Below are positions 1 to 46,598 of a DNA stretch of 64,000 nucleotides, in pieces (the stretch's first letter is position 1; the number at the start of each line of letters is the position of its first letter). The stretch covers positions 8,686,001 through 8,750,000 of the forward strand of contig JAXDDX010000006.1 in assembly GCA_034670405.1 (NCBI GenBank), written 5' to 3'. The notes beneath the pieces were generated by a model that saw only the letters and a program-made list of their open reading frames with translations, was not told where the DNA came from and did not search any database. Source of the DNA: Hoplostethus atlanticus (taxonomy: Eukaryota > Chordata > Actinopteri > Trachichthyiformes > Trachichthyidae). Both the position numbers and the translations under genes were made by a program.

Positions 1-67
1 TATGATATTAATTTTGCCCATACTGTAGATAAGATACACGATTAGGATGTTAAGACAAAACGCTTAC

Positions 68-33955
<33,888 letters not shown>

Positions 33956-34240
33956 CTCTGCTGGGATGGTTTCACAAACAAACGGTTGAAGGAGCGATGG
34001 TCTGACGTTTCTCCTTGATCGAGTGACGCCGGCTTTTCCGCCAATAACCTTCTCATTAAAACCTCATGGAGCAAAACAAAATCCCGCAGAGTAAAAAACG
34101 TGTTGACGGGGAGATGACAGCTACTCCTGCCGCTATTGTCTGCAGCACGCAGCGCTCAGGTGTGCCGACCAGGCGACACGCCCTCTTCTGAAGAGCATCA
34201 ACACCCATCCAGATGAACTGTGCTCGGTGGCACTTGGTCG
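33956..34240 (-). promoter_or_regulatory. crybg1 5' UTR and proximal promoter region
   Basis: This stretch lies directly upstream of the crybg1 start codon. It is richer in CpG than its surroundings, for example around 34026-34036, 34100-34110 and 34137-34190, and has no simple repeats. The transcription start cannot be placed from sequence alone. I saw no clear TATA box. The call rests on position and base composition. Confidence 0.45.
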
Positions 34241-35089
34241 ACGAACCTCATCTGCAGCGATAACGAATCCCAGATAGTAGGGGAATTCAAAACATGTGCA
34301 GTTTAGTGTCATTCACCTTCTGATGGGTGTTATCTTTTAAGAATTGCTGGGATTGCCCAAGTATCAGCCCTAAATCATGACTGTTCCCAAACCTTTCCAT
34401 CTCAAGGAGCCCTAAATAGATATGTATCTGTTGACATCAGACCTCCTTCCCTTCCATTTGATATGAGTTTGTCCTAAGGAATGCCATCTGAGAAGAGATT
34501 TGATGTTAGATATGATATAGCCTACTGTAGGTGAGGACATGAGAGTGCAGAGTAAAACCTTCAACCTGCATTATGGACAAAAGACTCATCCTCACATCCT
34601 CTTTCGTCCTCTAGTGAGGGGAATAAAAGGGAAATTAACGTATTCCTCCAACACCTTCAACACCTGGGTGCCACTGAGATAATGGATAATAAATGAAAAT
34701 GATCCACAATCTTTTAAATAGATGATTCTCCGTCTAAAAGTATCGTCGCAGAAAATTGGATTTGGGGATGATTGCCCAGAGAAATGAACAGAATGGGGTT
34801 GCTTTGATGATGGGAGAGCCGTGTCTGTTCTATATAGTGGGAGATGTACATCCCAGTGAGTCAATGGCGACATCTAGTGGTCTTCCTTCAGTTTGCAACC
34901 TTTGTCACTGATCAGGTTATGGACAAACACAAAAGTAACACAATAAGGACCCCAAACCCCAAATAACCCACAACTATGCTCAGAAAAGATCTTTCCTTTT
35001 ATTTCCCCTCAATTAAATTATTGACAATCTTTGCCCCTTTGCATGGATATAGTATCCAGCCAAAGGTCCAGTTGTAACAGTAGTTCTAT

Positions 35090-35513
35090 TCTATTGGGGG
35101 CACATCTTAGAGCTGCTGTAGTGTCATCATGGTGAAATAGTACTACTTCAAATATTCCTCTCTCATCTGTCTTGCCTGATCACTTTCTTACCTGCTGCTG
35201 TACATTTTCTGTGGTTCTGCTGCTTTTCATCAAGTACTTTCTTCTATCCATCTATGGAGAAACAGGTTTACTTGTAGGCTATCTATGTTATATGTACTTT
35301 TTGGCTATCATGAGAGAAACTGACATTTCAGTACTTTTTGCTAACATTATACCTAGCAAGTTAGAAAGCTAGTGTATGTTGTAGCTAGTTAGCTAATGTT
35401 AGCTAACTATAACAAAGGGGAGTAACATGCCTTTTAATTTTAATTAATTTATTGAGTGTGCAATTCTCAATTCTCTGGAGCCCCCCCGAAAAGGGTCTAA
35501 AATCGCCCCTGTC
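35090..35513. mobile_element. Possible hAT-like non-autonomous relic
   Basis: The right edge, GGGTCTAAAATCGCCCCTG (35495-35513), and the left piece, TTGGGGGCACATCTTAGA near 35094-35111, resemble the ends and subterminal parts of fish hAT-type elements. No matching left terminus or target duplication was established. There is no coding capacity. Confidence 0.3.
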
Positions 35514-36945
35514 TCTGCCCATGGTCATGTCTTTCATTTAGTATATATGAGTTATATGTGAGTAGAACAATCATCAAAGTCCATCTGCATCTCCAATTTA
35601 TGATCCAGTCTGTAAAATGTTATCATTCTGATAACCAAAGACAAAGTTTTATCAAAAGTTTCGCTTTTTGGAATTAATTCTTTGTAATAAGATTTCCAAT
35701 GAAATATTTGGAATAAAAGCTTTTGGTAGTATAACAAAAATAATGAGATATATATTTAGACTTTGGACCGTTAAGACGAAAGCTATAAAAGTACTCGATT
35801 GATTAACATGCCATTGATTGATATTAGCAGGTTAGGTTCACATTAACCAACTAAATGGGGTGAACTATTAACCATAATTACTATTTTTATCTTTGTACTT
35901 TATACCTTTAGACCCATTTGGCTGATCGCTACGACATCGTGTCATTACTCTATGACCCACACCCATGTCAAGATTATATGACTAAACAATGACTACAATG
36001 GAAAGGCAAACATTGATCTAGCTGAGACGCATGGTGTAGCGGTGAACGGTAGCAGTGAAACTACAGCGACATGAGATCATGGGCCCCAATTTCCATAGAA
36101 AACAGACTCAATCTCAGTTACTGGCCATCAGCGATTCAAAACGGAAAGAACACATTGGTTCCCATCAGCATATAACAGCTCACCAACACCCCGACCACTA
36201 CCCCACCCGCCCACACACACACACACACACACACTGCCTTATCATCTTATGAATCTTTCCTTTTCACTAAAAAGGAAAGTATAGTTCTCTGGGATTGTTG
36301 ATGTAGACGGAAGATAATTTGATCTTCATTCAGCAAAAGCCTCTTCCAGGTAAGTTCCTTGGCTGCCTGCATCTTTTCAAGCCAGCAGCAGCACGCCTAC
36401 ATTGCAATAAAAGTGGTAAACAAGCTATCTCGTTCTGCTTATTGTGTGAGCATTGTGCTTACATACTGCCGAGGTTGGGATGGTTCATCTGTGAGACAGG
36501 AGAGACCGTAAACCGAGTGTTTTTCCCAGACACGTCAGCAAAAGGTGGGGAGTCTAAGATGCCCTTCATCAAGAGTGTGCAATGAATTGACGATGCAATT
36601 ACAGCAACACTGTCAAAGAGTCAGGCCTTTAAAAACATGAGCTGAGAATGGCTGGTAAGTGGCCGCTAGTGGCGCTGGGGTACAGCTGTTAGCCATAAAT
36701 CAATGACGTAAATCTTTGGTTCTTCTCTGTCACACGGCAAGTATGACCTGTAAAGGATTTCCTGTCGTGATTCTTCAGAGGTGTGGAGTTCAGCTGGCCA
36801 GCTTCACAGGAGAACCAGAGTAACCGGTTTTCAATTGAGTCAAGTGTCAAGAGAAATCAAACAGGAAGTGGGGAAATTGTTTCTGACTTTCTATAATTTA
36901 CGTATCTGATAATTTGGCAATTCTGGTCATTCATATAAAAGATTT

Positions 36946-36990
36946 ATTCTATTCTATTCTATTCTATTCTATTCTATTCTATTCTATTCT
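36946..36990. repeat. (ATTCT)n pentanucleotide repeat, nine units
   Basis: Nine perfect ATTCT units following GATTT. Pentamers of this kind often mark retroelement ends in fish, but no element body is recognised beside it. Confidence 0.95.
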
Positions 36991-37671
36991 AAACAGCCAG
37001 GTGCTTTGTGTTTGCTTTACTGTTAGGCACCTGCTTCTACTATAAAATTGTGCAGCTGACAGCCTGTCAGAAAAAAAAGGGATTTCCTGTTACCACTGCA
37101 GTTCCACAGTGGAGCACATGAAAAGGTCTGATGTGTTTTTGTTCTGGTCAGTGGTTTGTAGGTGTTTGCATGTGGGGTTCTCCCCCACAGCAGAGATCAC
37201 AAGACTATAGAAGCAGTCATCGCACCAGAAAAAGAAAACCTAGTGGTTGATTGAGAGAGAGAAAGAGAGAGAGAGAGAATTACTGTAACTAACAGACCAT
37301 GCTTACAGTAACTTTGCAATAGTTTTGTTGATTGAAAGTGTAGTTGAATGTCAGGGGAGGATAGTCATCTTGTGAGAATCAGATTTTGGGGTTTCATCTG
37401 CACACAGGTAAGCCTCATGTGCCCGTAAATCCATTGGAGCCGGCTAGAGAGTCATTGTTGCCATTCTGAAACGCAGATTCACCTTTTACTTCTACAAACA
37501 TTTCTTAGAGGCAGAAACAATAAACAAACGATTGAGATGAACGTCAATGAGCGGAGTTTAAGAACCAGTTTTTCTGGCTAAGTAATGCTAGACTGAAGCA
37601 CAGTGACAAAGGCAAGAGGTAAGAGATGAGGTAACTCATATCATGATGCCCATATTATCTAGGTTAGTTCG

Positions 37672-37966
37672 TTAAAGTTGCAAAATGTAGCTTTTTTTAT
37701 ATAAAAATACAAGTCTATCAGTCTAGTTCACGAAGTGGGGATGCAACAGAGACGCCTGGCCCCTCCCCCTTCGTTGAGCCACTGTAGATTCGCTCCATTC
37801 AACCCAATGAAGTTTTGGGAGTCGGGTAGGTACACTGGCAGGAAAGTTTTCTCCAAGTACATGAAGTGAGTAATTGAAACTTACAAGCTGAACACAGCTC
37901 CAAACCAGCAGTAAGCTTGCTGCCACCTGGGGGCGCTAACAGAAAGTCACATAGTGCAGGTTTAAA
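37672..37966. mobile_element. MITE-like element with imperfect 23-bp inverted ends
   Basis: The left end TTAAAGTTGCAAAATGTAGC and the reverse of the right end, TTAAACCTGCACTATGTGAC, align with few mismatches. The right part carries TGCCACCTGGGGGCGCTAAC, wording common in fish DNA-transposon-derived repeats. It is about 295 bp and non-coding. Confidence 0.5.
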
Positions 37967-38671
37967 TATGAACTAGCCATGTCATTGTCGTGAAGGACTG
38001 AAAAAAAGAGTCATTGTTCTTCTTTTCTATTCCCGTTTTCCAGTTAGCTAACTTGCCGTGGTTCTTTGGCTCCGCCCACTGACGTAAACGACTCAACCAT
38101 CAACTGCTCGTTGAGTACTGTTAATATTGGTTATTCCTTAAAAGGTCACACAGCAGACAGTAACTTCTAAAAATGCTAACAATGACAGACTCCAAAACAG
38201 GAAGGTATTTTTGTTACACTGATGGTAAGTAATAAGAGTTTCATTGGTGACCAGTTTCAGTTCCTGTATTTTCTAGGAAAGAGAGTTCGAAGAACAGTAC
38301 CAATGAGGGGGCTGTCGTGTGGGACTTTCAAGACTTTGGTTACCAGCAAAGCGGGTGTAAGCGGGATTTTGCGAAGGCGTTTGTGTTCCCATCTACCACG
38401 CATTGATTCAATAACATGTCATCATGTTTCATAGGTAGAAATAGAGGATTTTGTGAGGATGTAGCACCTGCATGGATGCATTTCAGCTCGAGTTTGATTC
38501 ATACTGGGCACACATTGCTTCTCTTCAACAGTTGACGAACCATTGATATTAGAACTATAGGCTACCTTAATGGATACCTTACTGCAGTGTTTGATCCTCT
38601 ATCAGTTTAAGTACTACACCAGCATGAAAAGACCTACGTGCATGTTCGTGGGTTGAAAAATTGAGAACACC

Positions 38672-40160
38672 AGTATAGAGAAACAATATGTTTAATATGC
38701 TACATCATGTAAATATAAAAGTATCATCAAAATAGTCTCTCACATATAAATTATCAACATCTCATTGTCAAAAATAAACCACACAGACAAACATACTGTA
38801 CAAATAAAAAACTACAAACATCAAATACAAAACTGACTTGGTAGTAAAATGCTCAAGAACAGTTCCTGCATTTTGTGTAACACCAAAACGTGGAGTTTTC
38901 CAGTGCTAAGTGACAAAAAAAATAATAATTTAGAAAAATGTGTGTATGTCTCGCTCACTTTCTTTGTCTCAGTCAGACTACAGAAATCTAAAGCCAGTGA
39001 CATGAGTGTACAATGTCCAGGAGTACTTGAAGGCCCAGGTCCAGTGTGTACTTGTCCTATTTGGCTGTGGCTGATAGGGCTCAGTTAAGATTTGGATGAA
39101 GCTTGTGGTTTGCAAACATTAACAGTAAAGCTTTGTCTGTTGGAAATACCACGGAAACATTTTAATTCAGCAAAGAGCTACACAGCAAATACACTCACTA
39201 TCTCAAGGTTGAGTTTAAACATAAAGACAATGCAAACAAGAAGAAGAGAGCATCTTTTGTCTATATGTGAGGATCTCATCGTGAAAAAGAGAAAAATACC
39301 GTGATACCTGTCTATCATTACTATAAAAGGTCCTGAGAGGTTTCTGGGCAATCACACCAAAAAAATCTAAATGAATGATCCAGGAAGCAGTGCTACACAT
39401 TTAATTGGTCCTGTTCATGTTCTTTGATTCTTGATGATATTTTGGCAAAAAGCTTATATACACAGTTTCAAGATAACTGATCTTTTCCTTTTCATCACAA
39501 ATAAATAACAAAGCAAAATTGCATTGCAAAAAAAAAAGCAAAGCATTGAAGTGTCAGATTGTTAGGAAGGAGGTCGGTGCTATCACTGTGCACTGTAAGC
39601 TTTCATTCTTCCCTTTTGTTTTTATGCAGGCAACACACATTACACAAGACCCATCCAGGTGCTAATACCGTGTAATTGTTCCTGAGTCATTGCGCATACT
39701 TTGGTGGTTTCCCTAAGAGATCAAGTCTCCTTGAAAATGTGAACATTTGTGAGAAAAACACTAACAGAAAAAACAGAAACAAAATAAATATGGATGACGC
39801 AAGCTCTCCAAAACAGTAATAAGTTAAAGCACAAAAAAAGCAAACACTTGTCTACCTGAGTGAAAAAAAGTCGTATGTACTTCACAGCTTCAAAAAAAAC
39901 TCTCTTTTCTTTCTTTAAAATTGAGCAGAATTATGGGTGGAAGTACAATCACCGGATACCCTAGCCCAGTCTTTGGAACGCTCTTATTTTGGTGGTGTGC
40001 TCATTGGTTTGTCCCTGTTGTGTCCCACTTGGACAAAAGAGGGAGTTTTTATTTGGCGGCATCTCTTTTTGGGATTTTTGGCTGCACAACTACTGTACAC
40101 TGTACACAATGAGGTGAATGTCCTTCCATCCTTTACATCGCTCGCTGTCCTTTTACTTCT
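38672..40160 (-). other. prdm1 3' UTR, probable
   Basis: AT-rich sequence directly downstream of the prdm1 stop codon. An ATTAAA signal on the minus strand (38691-38696) offers a polyadenylation site about 1.5 kb after the stop. Two possible miR-9 seed matches (39699-39705 and 39970-39976) and a Pumilio-type TGTATATA (39455-39462) lie inside. The extent is inferred. Confidence 0.5.
38691..38696 (-). terminator. Candidate prdm1 poly(A) signal (ATTAAA)
   Basis: The minus strand reads GCATATTAAACATATTG here, a common variant signal, at the end of an AT-rich, repeat-free tract. Confidence 0.4.
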
Positions 40161-40739
40161 TCACTGTCCTTCTGTCTTCACCATGGGCCGTTTGTACAGA
40201 TGAACCACGCTAGCCCTCTCCTGATAGGCCAACTGAGGGCTATGATGTGATGCGGGTGAAGCTGATTGGGCCACAGGTATTGCTGGGGTGTTCATGGCCG
40301 CCGTCAGAGCCTTGAGCAGTAGGGTGGTCTCATGCTGGTCTTCCTTCCCCTCGCAACCCTCCAAGCTACGAACCACCCAGCGCTCCACGGCCGCCTCCAC
40401 CTGCGCCGGGGAGGCCGACTCCGTGAGCGTGTCGGCTTCCTGGCTGGCGTCAAACCGCTCCACCATCTCTTTCACGTGCGCGTTGACTTGAGCGTCGGAG
40501 TTCACCGGGCAGCAGCAGTGCTGGTGGATGCGGAGGGAGAAGCGGTGGAGGAAGGCCTGGGCGCAGAGCTGGCAGCGGTAGGGGCAGTCGTGGGTGCTGT
40601 GGAGGCGGCGGTGCAGCTTGAGGTGGATGTATTGGGTGAACTTGGTGTTGCAGAGCTTGCACTGGTAAGGCTTCTCTCCGGAGTGGAGGCGTAGGTGGGT
40701 CTTCAAGTTGCTGGTACTGCTGAAGCGCTTGTGACACAC
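40161..40739 (-). CDS. prdm1: prdm1 coding exon 6: zinc fingers 3-5 and C-terminus
   Basis: The exon follows a CCCCACTTAG acceptor and codes for 192 residues to a TGA at 40161-40163. It completes finger 3 ([19 protein letters not shown]), then finger 4 ([20 protein letters not shown]) and a divergent finger 5 ([20 protein letters not shown] plus HCC, a C2HC type). The tail keeps the family motif [17 protein letters not shown] and ends MVKTEGQ, where VKTE fits the SUMO consensus that human PRDM1 also has near its end. The tail is shorter than in human PRDM1. Confidence 0.95.
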   Translation of the reverse strand: MCHKRFSSTSNLKTHLRLHSGEKPYQCKLCNTKFTQYIHLKLHRRLHSTHDCPYRCQLCAQAFLHRFSLRIHQHCCCPVNSDAQVNAHVKEMVERFDASQEADTLTESASPAQVEAAVERWVVRSLEGCEGKEDQHETTLLLKALTAAMNTPAIPVAQSASPASHHSPQLAYQERASVVHLYKRPMVKTEGQ

Positions 40740-41192
40740 CTAAGTGGGGAAGAATGAAATGAGAGGTTAGGGCCTCCACAAGAGCTTAAAAGAGAGAAAG
40801 CCCTTAAGAAAAGAGTGGACTGGTAGGATTGTTATGATGGATATTGTTGGAAGAAATGAGTAGTGCAGTATCATGTCATCTTGATGTCATTATGATAACA
40901 TTGTAATTTTGTTGCTGGCAGATAAACAGGAGGGACTACCCTGCTTTTTTTGCACGTCAAGCAGGACCTGATCCCCGACCAGTTTTATTCATTTGGTACG
41001 TCCCAAAACAATAACAGAAAGCCACCAAGAAAAGAAGCACTCACACCCACATAGTTACAATGGCAAACAAAAGCACCGAGATTCCCATTACATCACAAAC
41101 TGGGTAGTGGCTTAATGGAAATCTAACAGACACTGCACTACCAGGAAGGTGTGTGTGTGAGAGAGCATTCATGTATACAGTGTATACATATT

Positions 41193-41280
<88 letters not shown>

Positions 41281-44200
41281 CCAGTTTCATGTGGGTACAT
41301 GTGTGAGAGTGCGGTGAGCAGTGAATACGTTGTTATTATTTTCAACTCACCTGGCATTCGTGTGGTTTCTCCCCCGTGTGGACCAGATGATGTTTCTGGA
41401 GGTGAGCCAGCTGAGTGAAGCTCTTTTTACACAGGTGGCACTGGAATGGCCTCTCGCCACTGTGCACCCGCAGGTGGACCTACAGTCGCACAGACCAAAC
41501 AAAGAAATAAGATGAGATGTCGATGTGGAATGCAGGGATGAGTAGAATTGTGGAGTAAGTATTATGGGATTGAAATCAAATGCATGTAAAGGTATGGTTT
41601 AGCATAAGAGAAGAATCTGACCCCTCACCTTGAGATTAGACAGCTGTCCGAAGGTCTTGAGGCACACGTTACATTCATACTTGATCTTCCCGTTCTGCTT
41701 CTTCAGTGGGTAGGGCAGGGATTTGTAGCCGGGGCCGTTGCGCAGTGCTGGGTTGCTTTTGGTGGTAGCCAGGCTTAGGTTCATGGCCTCCTCGCAGCCA
41801 GAGGGCTGAGGGGTCTGAGGCTGGCTGCCGGCCTTAGGGAGAGGGGAGAGCTCTGGGGTGGCTGGTGCACCACAGGGCGGCGACATATTAGGGGTTCGCT
41901 CCTTCAGCCCCCCCTGGGGAGTTGGAGGGTAGGGCAGGGACACTGGCAGCAGACCAGGCTGGCCGATGGGGGCGTACGGGAGTCCATCGGTGCCCAGGTA
42001 ACTGCTGTATCGGAAGGGCCCTCTAGAGGGCAGCATCCCGGGGAAAGGAGGCGAATACTGTGGGAGGACGATGCGAGGATAGTGGGGCCCATAGGGAGGT
42101 AGGAGCTGGTACGGGGGCTGGAGGGGTCTGGAGTACATGGGGTAGGACGACACCAGGCCTTCTTTGTGGCCGTAGAGGCCGTGGAGGTGAAGCGGGAGGC
42201 TGTGGTGCGGAGGGGAGAGAGTAGGATGGTGGTCAGGTAGGTAGGGGTGATGCGAGCCCAGGCTGGGTTCTCTGTGATCGGGTTGAGGGGAAGGCACCGG
42301 GCCCTGGTCCTCTCGATCTCTATCGTCTCTCTCCTCCTTCTCCACCTTTTTACTGAAGTCCACGATCTGGTCGTCAGGCGTGTCAGGCGGCGTGTCTCTC
42401 TCCAACAACTCAACGTCGATTTTCTCCTCTCCTTCTTCGTCCCTCTCTTCTTTCATCTGTTCCCTTGTTGTTTTCTCCAGGTGCCAGGTACGCTGGAGGA
42501 GGTGCTGTTTGGTGTACTCCGGCTCGTCCTCGCTGTCGACACTCATGAGTTCTGTGAGAAAGAAAAGGAAATGTATTGAGTACTGGTATTGAGTTTGAAC
42601 AGTACAAAAAAGCTGATTTTAACACCAAACAATTTGAGTTCAACGACATAGATTTGTTAGCATTGCAGAGTGCTCATTTTTGTGGTGAGGCGGATTATCA
42701 TTGTATTTTGTTTCATCTCCTACATTTAATAGACACACACACACACACACATACCCACAGATATGACACACCACACACAAATCCTAGCACACAAGGCACT
42801 CCCCCTTATGGTAAATGATAGTGGTTTCAGTTTTAAGATGACACTTCAATCTTAAAGTGGTTTCTGTTTGTCACTGCCGAGATAGTAGTGATTTGTGTGG
42901 GAGAGTGTGTGGGCTGTAAAGTGTGTGTGGGTGTTCATATGTCATGTATGAGCCCGAGTTTGAGTTTCATTTGCGAAATTGTTTTCTTGGTACGCGTCTT
43001 ACTGGGTAAGTTGCGAGAAAACACGAAACATCTCCTTTTTTTTTTCCCAAAATGATATGACTTATCTTTCGCTTTCTCCTTTTGTGACATTTTGTTTTGT
43101 CAGTTTGTCTAAATAGCTTAGTCACCATGATGTCACATGCAGCAAGTGCTAATTACGCCAGTTACAAAATCATTAAATGTGACAATACAATGTAATGATG
43201 CTGCCCGTTAGTCACCAGGTTGAATTGCTATGCATCTGGTGTATCCAGTTGGTATGAATCACCAGACGCTGTGGCAACAGAGAATCACTCAGGATGATGA
43301 GGTGGACTTGAATACTAATGACTCACAACGTACTTTGACCGTCCATTGTTTGCCTTAGATTTCTCTATTCTCCTTGAAATGCCCTGCACCTACCCATACC
43401 TCATGAAATGGTGAGACTGGTTTGTGTATTGTGTTATGGTAAGGAATATACAAAGGGCGTGCTATGTGGCAACAGCAACAGAAAGCCAGACAGGAAGAAA
43501 TAACTTGAAATGAACTATCTTTGCTGTCTGTTAATGATAACAGCAGATTTTATCCATGGGAAAGGGATGCCGTGTCTTCATCTGCTTTGATGAAAAAGAA
43601 TTGCGATTTTGCCGATAATGCTCGTACAAGATTCCTCTTGCTGTCATCTCCTCGTGCAGACTGTGTGCTCTGTGCTCGTCATGCCCCCCCCCCCCCCCCA
43701 AGCTGAGAAAAAGCTGTCTCTGATCAATACCACATTAATATAATATAATATATAATAAATAGTAAAATAATATAATATAATGTGAAAGAGGAATCAAGCA
43801 AAGTTGTTTTGGTTGTACACATACGGTAATATGTTTTGTTTTGGTAAGTCTCACACAAAACCTACTGATGTTCACTTACAAAACAGTGCTCATATCAAAC
43901 CCTACGTCATCTAATACACACATATTAAACAAATAACCACCAAAGGTCTTTAAGCTTTAAGGTCCAGGACTCAGCAGGTGGTCCAGGGCTTTCTACCTGG
44001 TGGTTGATGTAGTACAGGTTCTGCTCTTGTGGTGTTTTCTTATCTATTCATTATATCCTCTCTTTAATCTGCTTTAATCTGAAGCATTTTGAATCATTTC
44101 ATGAGAATAGCTGTGATTTTTTTCCAATGATGGATATCTAATTTTGGGATTAAATGCTTCATGAACTAATAAAACAAAGTCCACAAAGTCCACTCACTCT

Positions 44201-45038
44201 GTTTGACGTCGTCCTGCGGGCCTGCACAGCCTCTGGGCGTACTCCTGGCTGTACCAGACTAGGAGCTCCTGTTTGGGCTCCACCGGTTGGATGGTGTAGA
44301 AGTAGACATCCTGGCCGTTCTGGCACGCCACCAGGTTCTGCTCGGCCAGCGAGCGGGCCGGGTTGACGTAACGCATCCAGTTGCTCCTGTGCACGTCATC
44401 GCCGTCGATGAAGTGGTGAAGCTGCCCGCTGCTGTAGATCTGTGGAAGGAGGCGAGACAGAGGATGCAATTGAAACACATTGACTCTATTGATATTTGTG
44501 TACAGCACAGAGACTGGGTTACTTTCTTTAGACACATAGATGTGGACGCCTGTAAATGCACCAAGAATGTAGGTAACATAACGAACAATTATTATTTATT
44601 GCATTATGTTCCATGTGGTCCACTGATCTGCTGCAGTGACCACATTCAGTCTAGTACAATATGATATTATAGTCATAAACAGATAAATAGTGTTTTTTTA
44701 TCTATAATAATCATTTAATTCAGACGATTCTGATTGATAAAATACATAAAATACACGTAAAATCATCAACAAAAGATAAAGATAAATAAACAATAAATCA
44801 AGACATAGAGAAAAGATAAAAGTCTGAGTTGTCATTCACCTCTGCCATGTACAGTTAGATTTACTATATCCTCTTCAGCTATCAGTTCTATTCTGCCGCT
44901 TTGGTCCGGGGCACCGAACGTGTGGGCTGTTTGTTACGCTCTTGTGTGTGTTTGTGCATGAGCGACCTTTATCAGGAGGCAAAGGAGGCGTGGCCACACA
45001 CACACTCACACACACCACACTGGTTCTCTCTCTCACTT

Positions 45039-45070
<32 letters not shown>

Positions 45071-45258
45071 CTTTCTCCTGTCACAGTTTTTTTCTGCGTT
45101 GCCACTTGTGGTGTGTAGAATAAATCCCACTCACACAATGGGATCACTTGTGGCCATGTTCTTCATGAGTGTGTACGTGTTAAGTTGTGAACATAAACAT
45201 AAAGGCAAAAGGGAAACATTACTGACGGCTGCTATGGAGAGTGGTGGCAAAAAGCCAG

Positions 45259-45310
<52 letters not shown>

Positions 45311-45573
45311 AAGCATATAGAGACACCTTGGGCAGCACGTCCACTCTCATCCCACACCTGCTTCACGGGAAGGTGACATAATTACTCCCGACGCATGTGA
45401 GTCTTTCTGCCCTTTTCCGAGGCAGCGACACGCCTTTCAACAGGTTTACAGGAAATGAAGCCGGAAGGAAAATGCGTAGGATTGTAGCAGAAAGTCCTTA
45501 TGGGAATTGACTCAGCAGAAAAAAAACAAAAAACTCCTGAGAGAGAGAGAGAAAGGAAAAAGACGATGACCAG

Positions 45574-45607
<34 letters not shown>

Positions 45608-46552
45608 GAAAGAGGAGGATGTGGGTGTGTAAAAGAAGAGAATAGTTCCTTCCTCTGTGCGTTGCATTGGACCTGAGTTCCGGTAAGGCTGCCGTGATGA
45701 CTGCGTGTGAGCGGTTCCATTGTTGCGTGCCACTAGTCTTAACAACTTCCTCTGAAATTTTGACCAAAACCCCTCCACATCAGTTCATTCGGTGGGAAAA
45801 ATTTGTGTTTCCTTACTGACATATGGACACGGAGCTGATGTGAAACTATTTTGCTTCTACTTCTGAGGGAGATCAAAGCCTCACTCTCATTTCAAACGCT
45901 TCCCGTGGTAATATTTCATGGAAGAAACAAAGGGTTTCCCCTCAAGGATGTACAGTATTGGACTAACAAACGCCTTGATGCTTAAATGTGAATGTGCATG
46001 CACTTGTGTGTGTGTTCCCCTCACCCTCCAGAAGTATTTCCTGTTGGCCTGTTTGGGGACCTTGTCTTTGGTGTAGATGTCTCCCTGCAGGGGCCCGAAC
46101 CGAGTCCCCTGAGGGATGTACTCTTTGCTGAACACGCCTGTCACCTGGAAGACAGATCAGACACATCGGTTCATATGGCGCTCATATACCACCGTAACAA
46201 TCAATATCATTTCTATCAATTATAAAAATGTTGCTAGACACGAGTAGCCTCCATAGTTGACAAAATCAGGGTTACAAGATTACACCAAAAGTTTTTTTTT
46301 TTTTAAATAATTGAATAAAAGAAATGTGACTTCTTGCTATTTTAGGGGTGTTATTGTAGCTCAACAATCCAAGAGTGCAGTCTCTCTACTTCTTGGGTCT
46401 CAAATGCATACGCTGAGCCAGACAGCTCTAGAGCCACTACACAGTAAAACCCAAGGTAGGTGACCCACTTTCTACACTAATGAGTTAAACCAATGAAGGG
46501 AATTACACTTTCTCTGACCTACTCTGCTGATCTCTGACCTGACCTGATAAAC

Positions 46553-46598
<46 letters not shown>

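Larger units (their letters stand above)
34241..38670. other. Intergenic region between crybg1 and prdm1
   Basis: About 4.4 kb without a supported coding exon. It holds a possible hAT relic (35090-35513), an (ATTCT)n run (36946-36990), a short (CA)n run near 36211-36234, a (GA)n patch near 37253-37279 and a MITE (37672-37966). ATG5, which sits between these genes in tetrapods, is not seen here on either strand. Confidence 0.7.
44440..46024 (-). other. prdm1 intron 2, with several simple repeats
   Basis: A 1.6-kb intron containing (TC)n at 45026-45064, (CA)n at 45260-45305 and a 32-bp G-run at 45575-45606. No coding sequence. Confidence 0.75.

Noticed and set aside
40332-40694. Plus-strand open frame over the prdm1 zinc-finger exon
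   Set aside because: It is the complement of a GC-rich coding exon and has no start context or homology.
46336-46445. tRNA-like segment with GTAGCTCAACA and GGGTCTCAAATGC
   Set aside because: It cannot be folded into a full cloverleaf by eye and lacks a proper B box. At most it is a decayed SINE.
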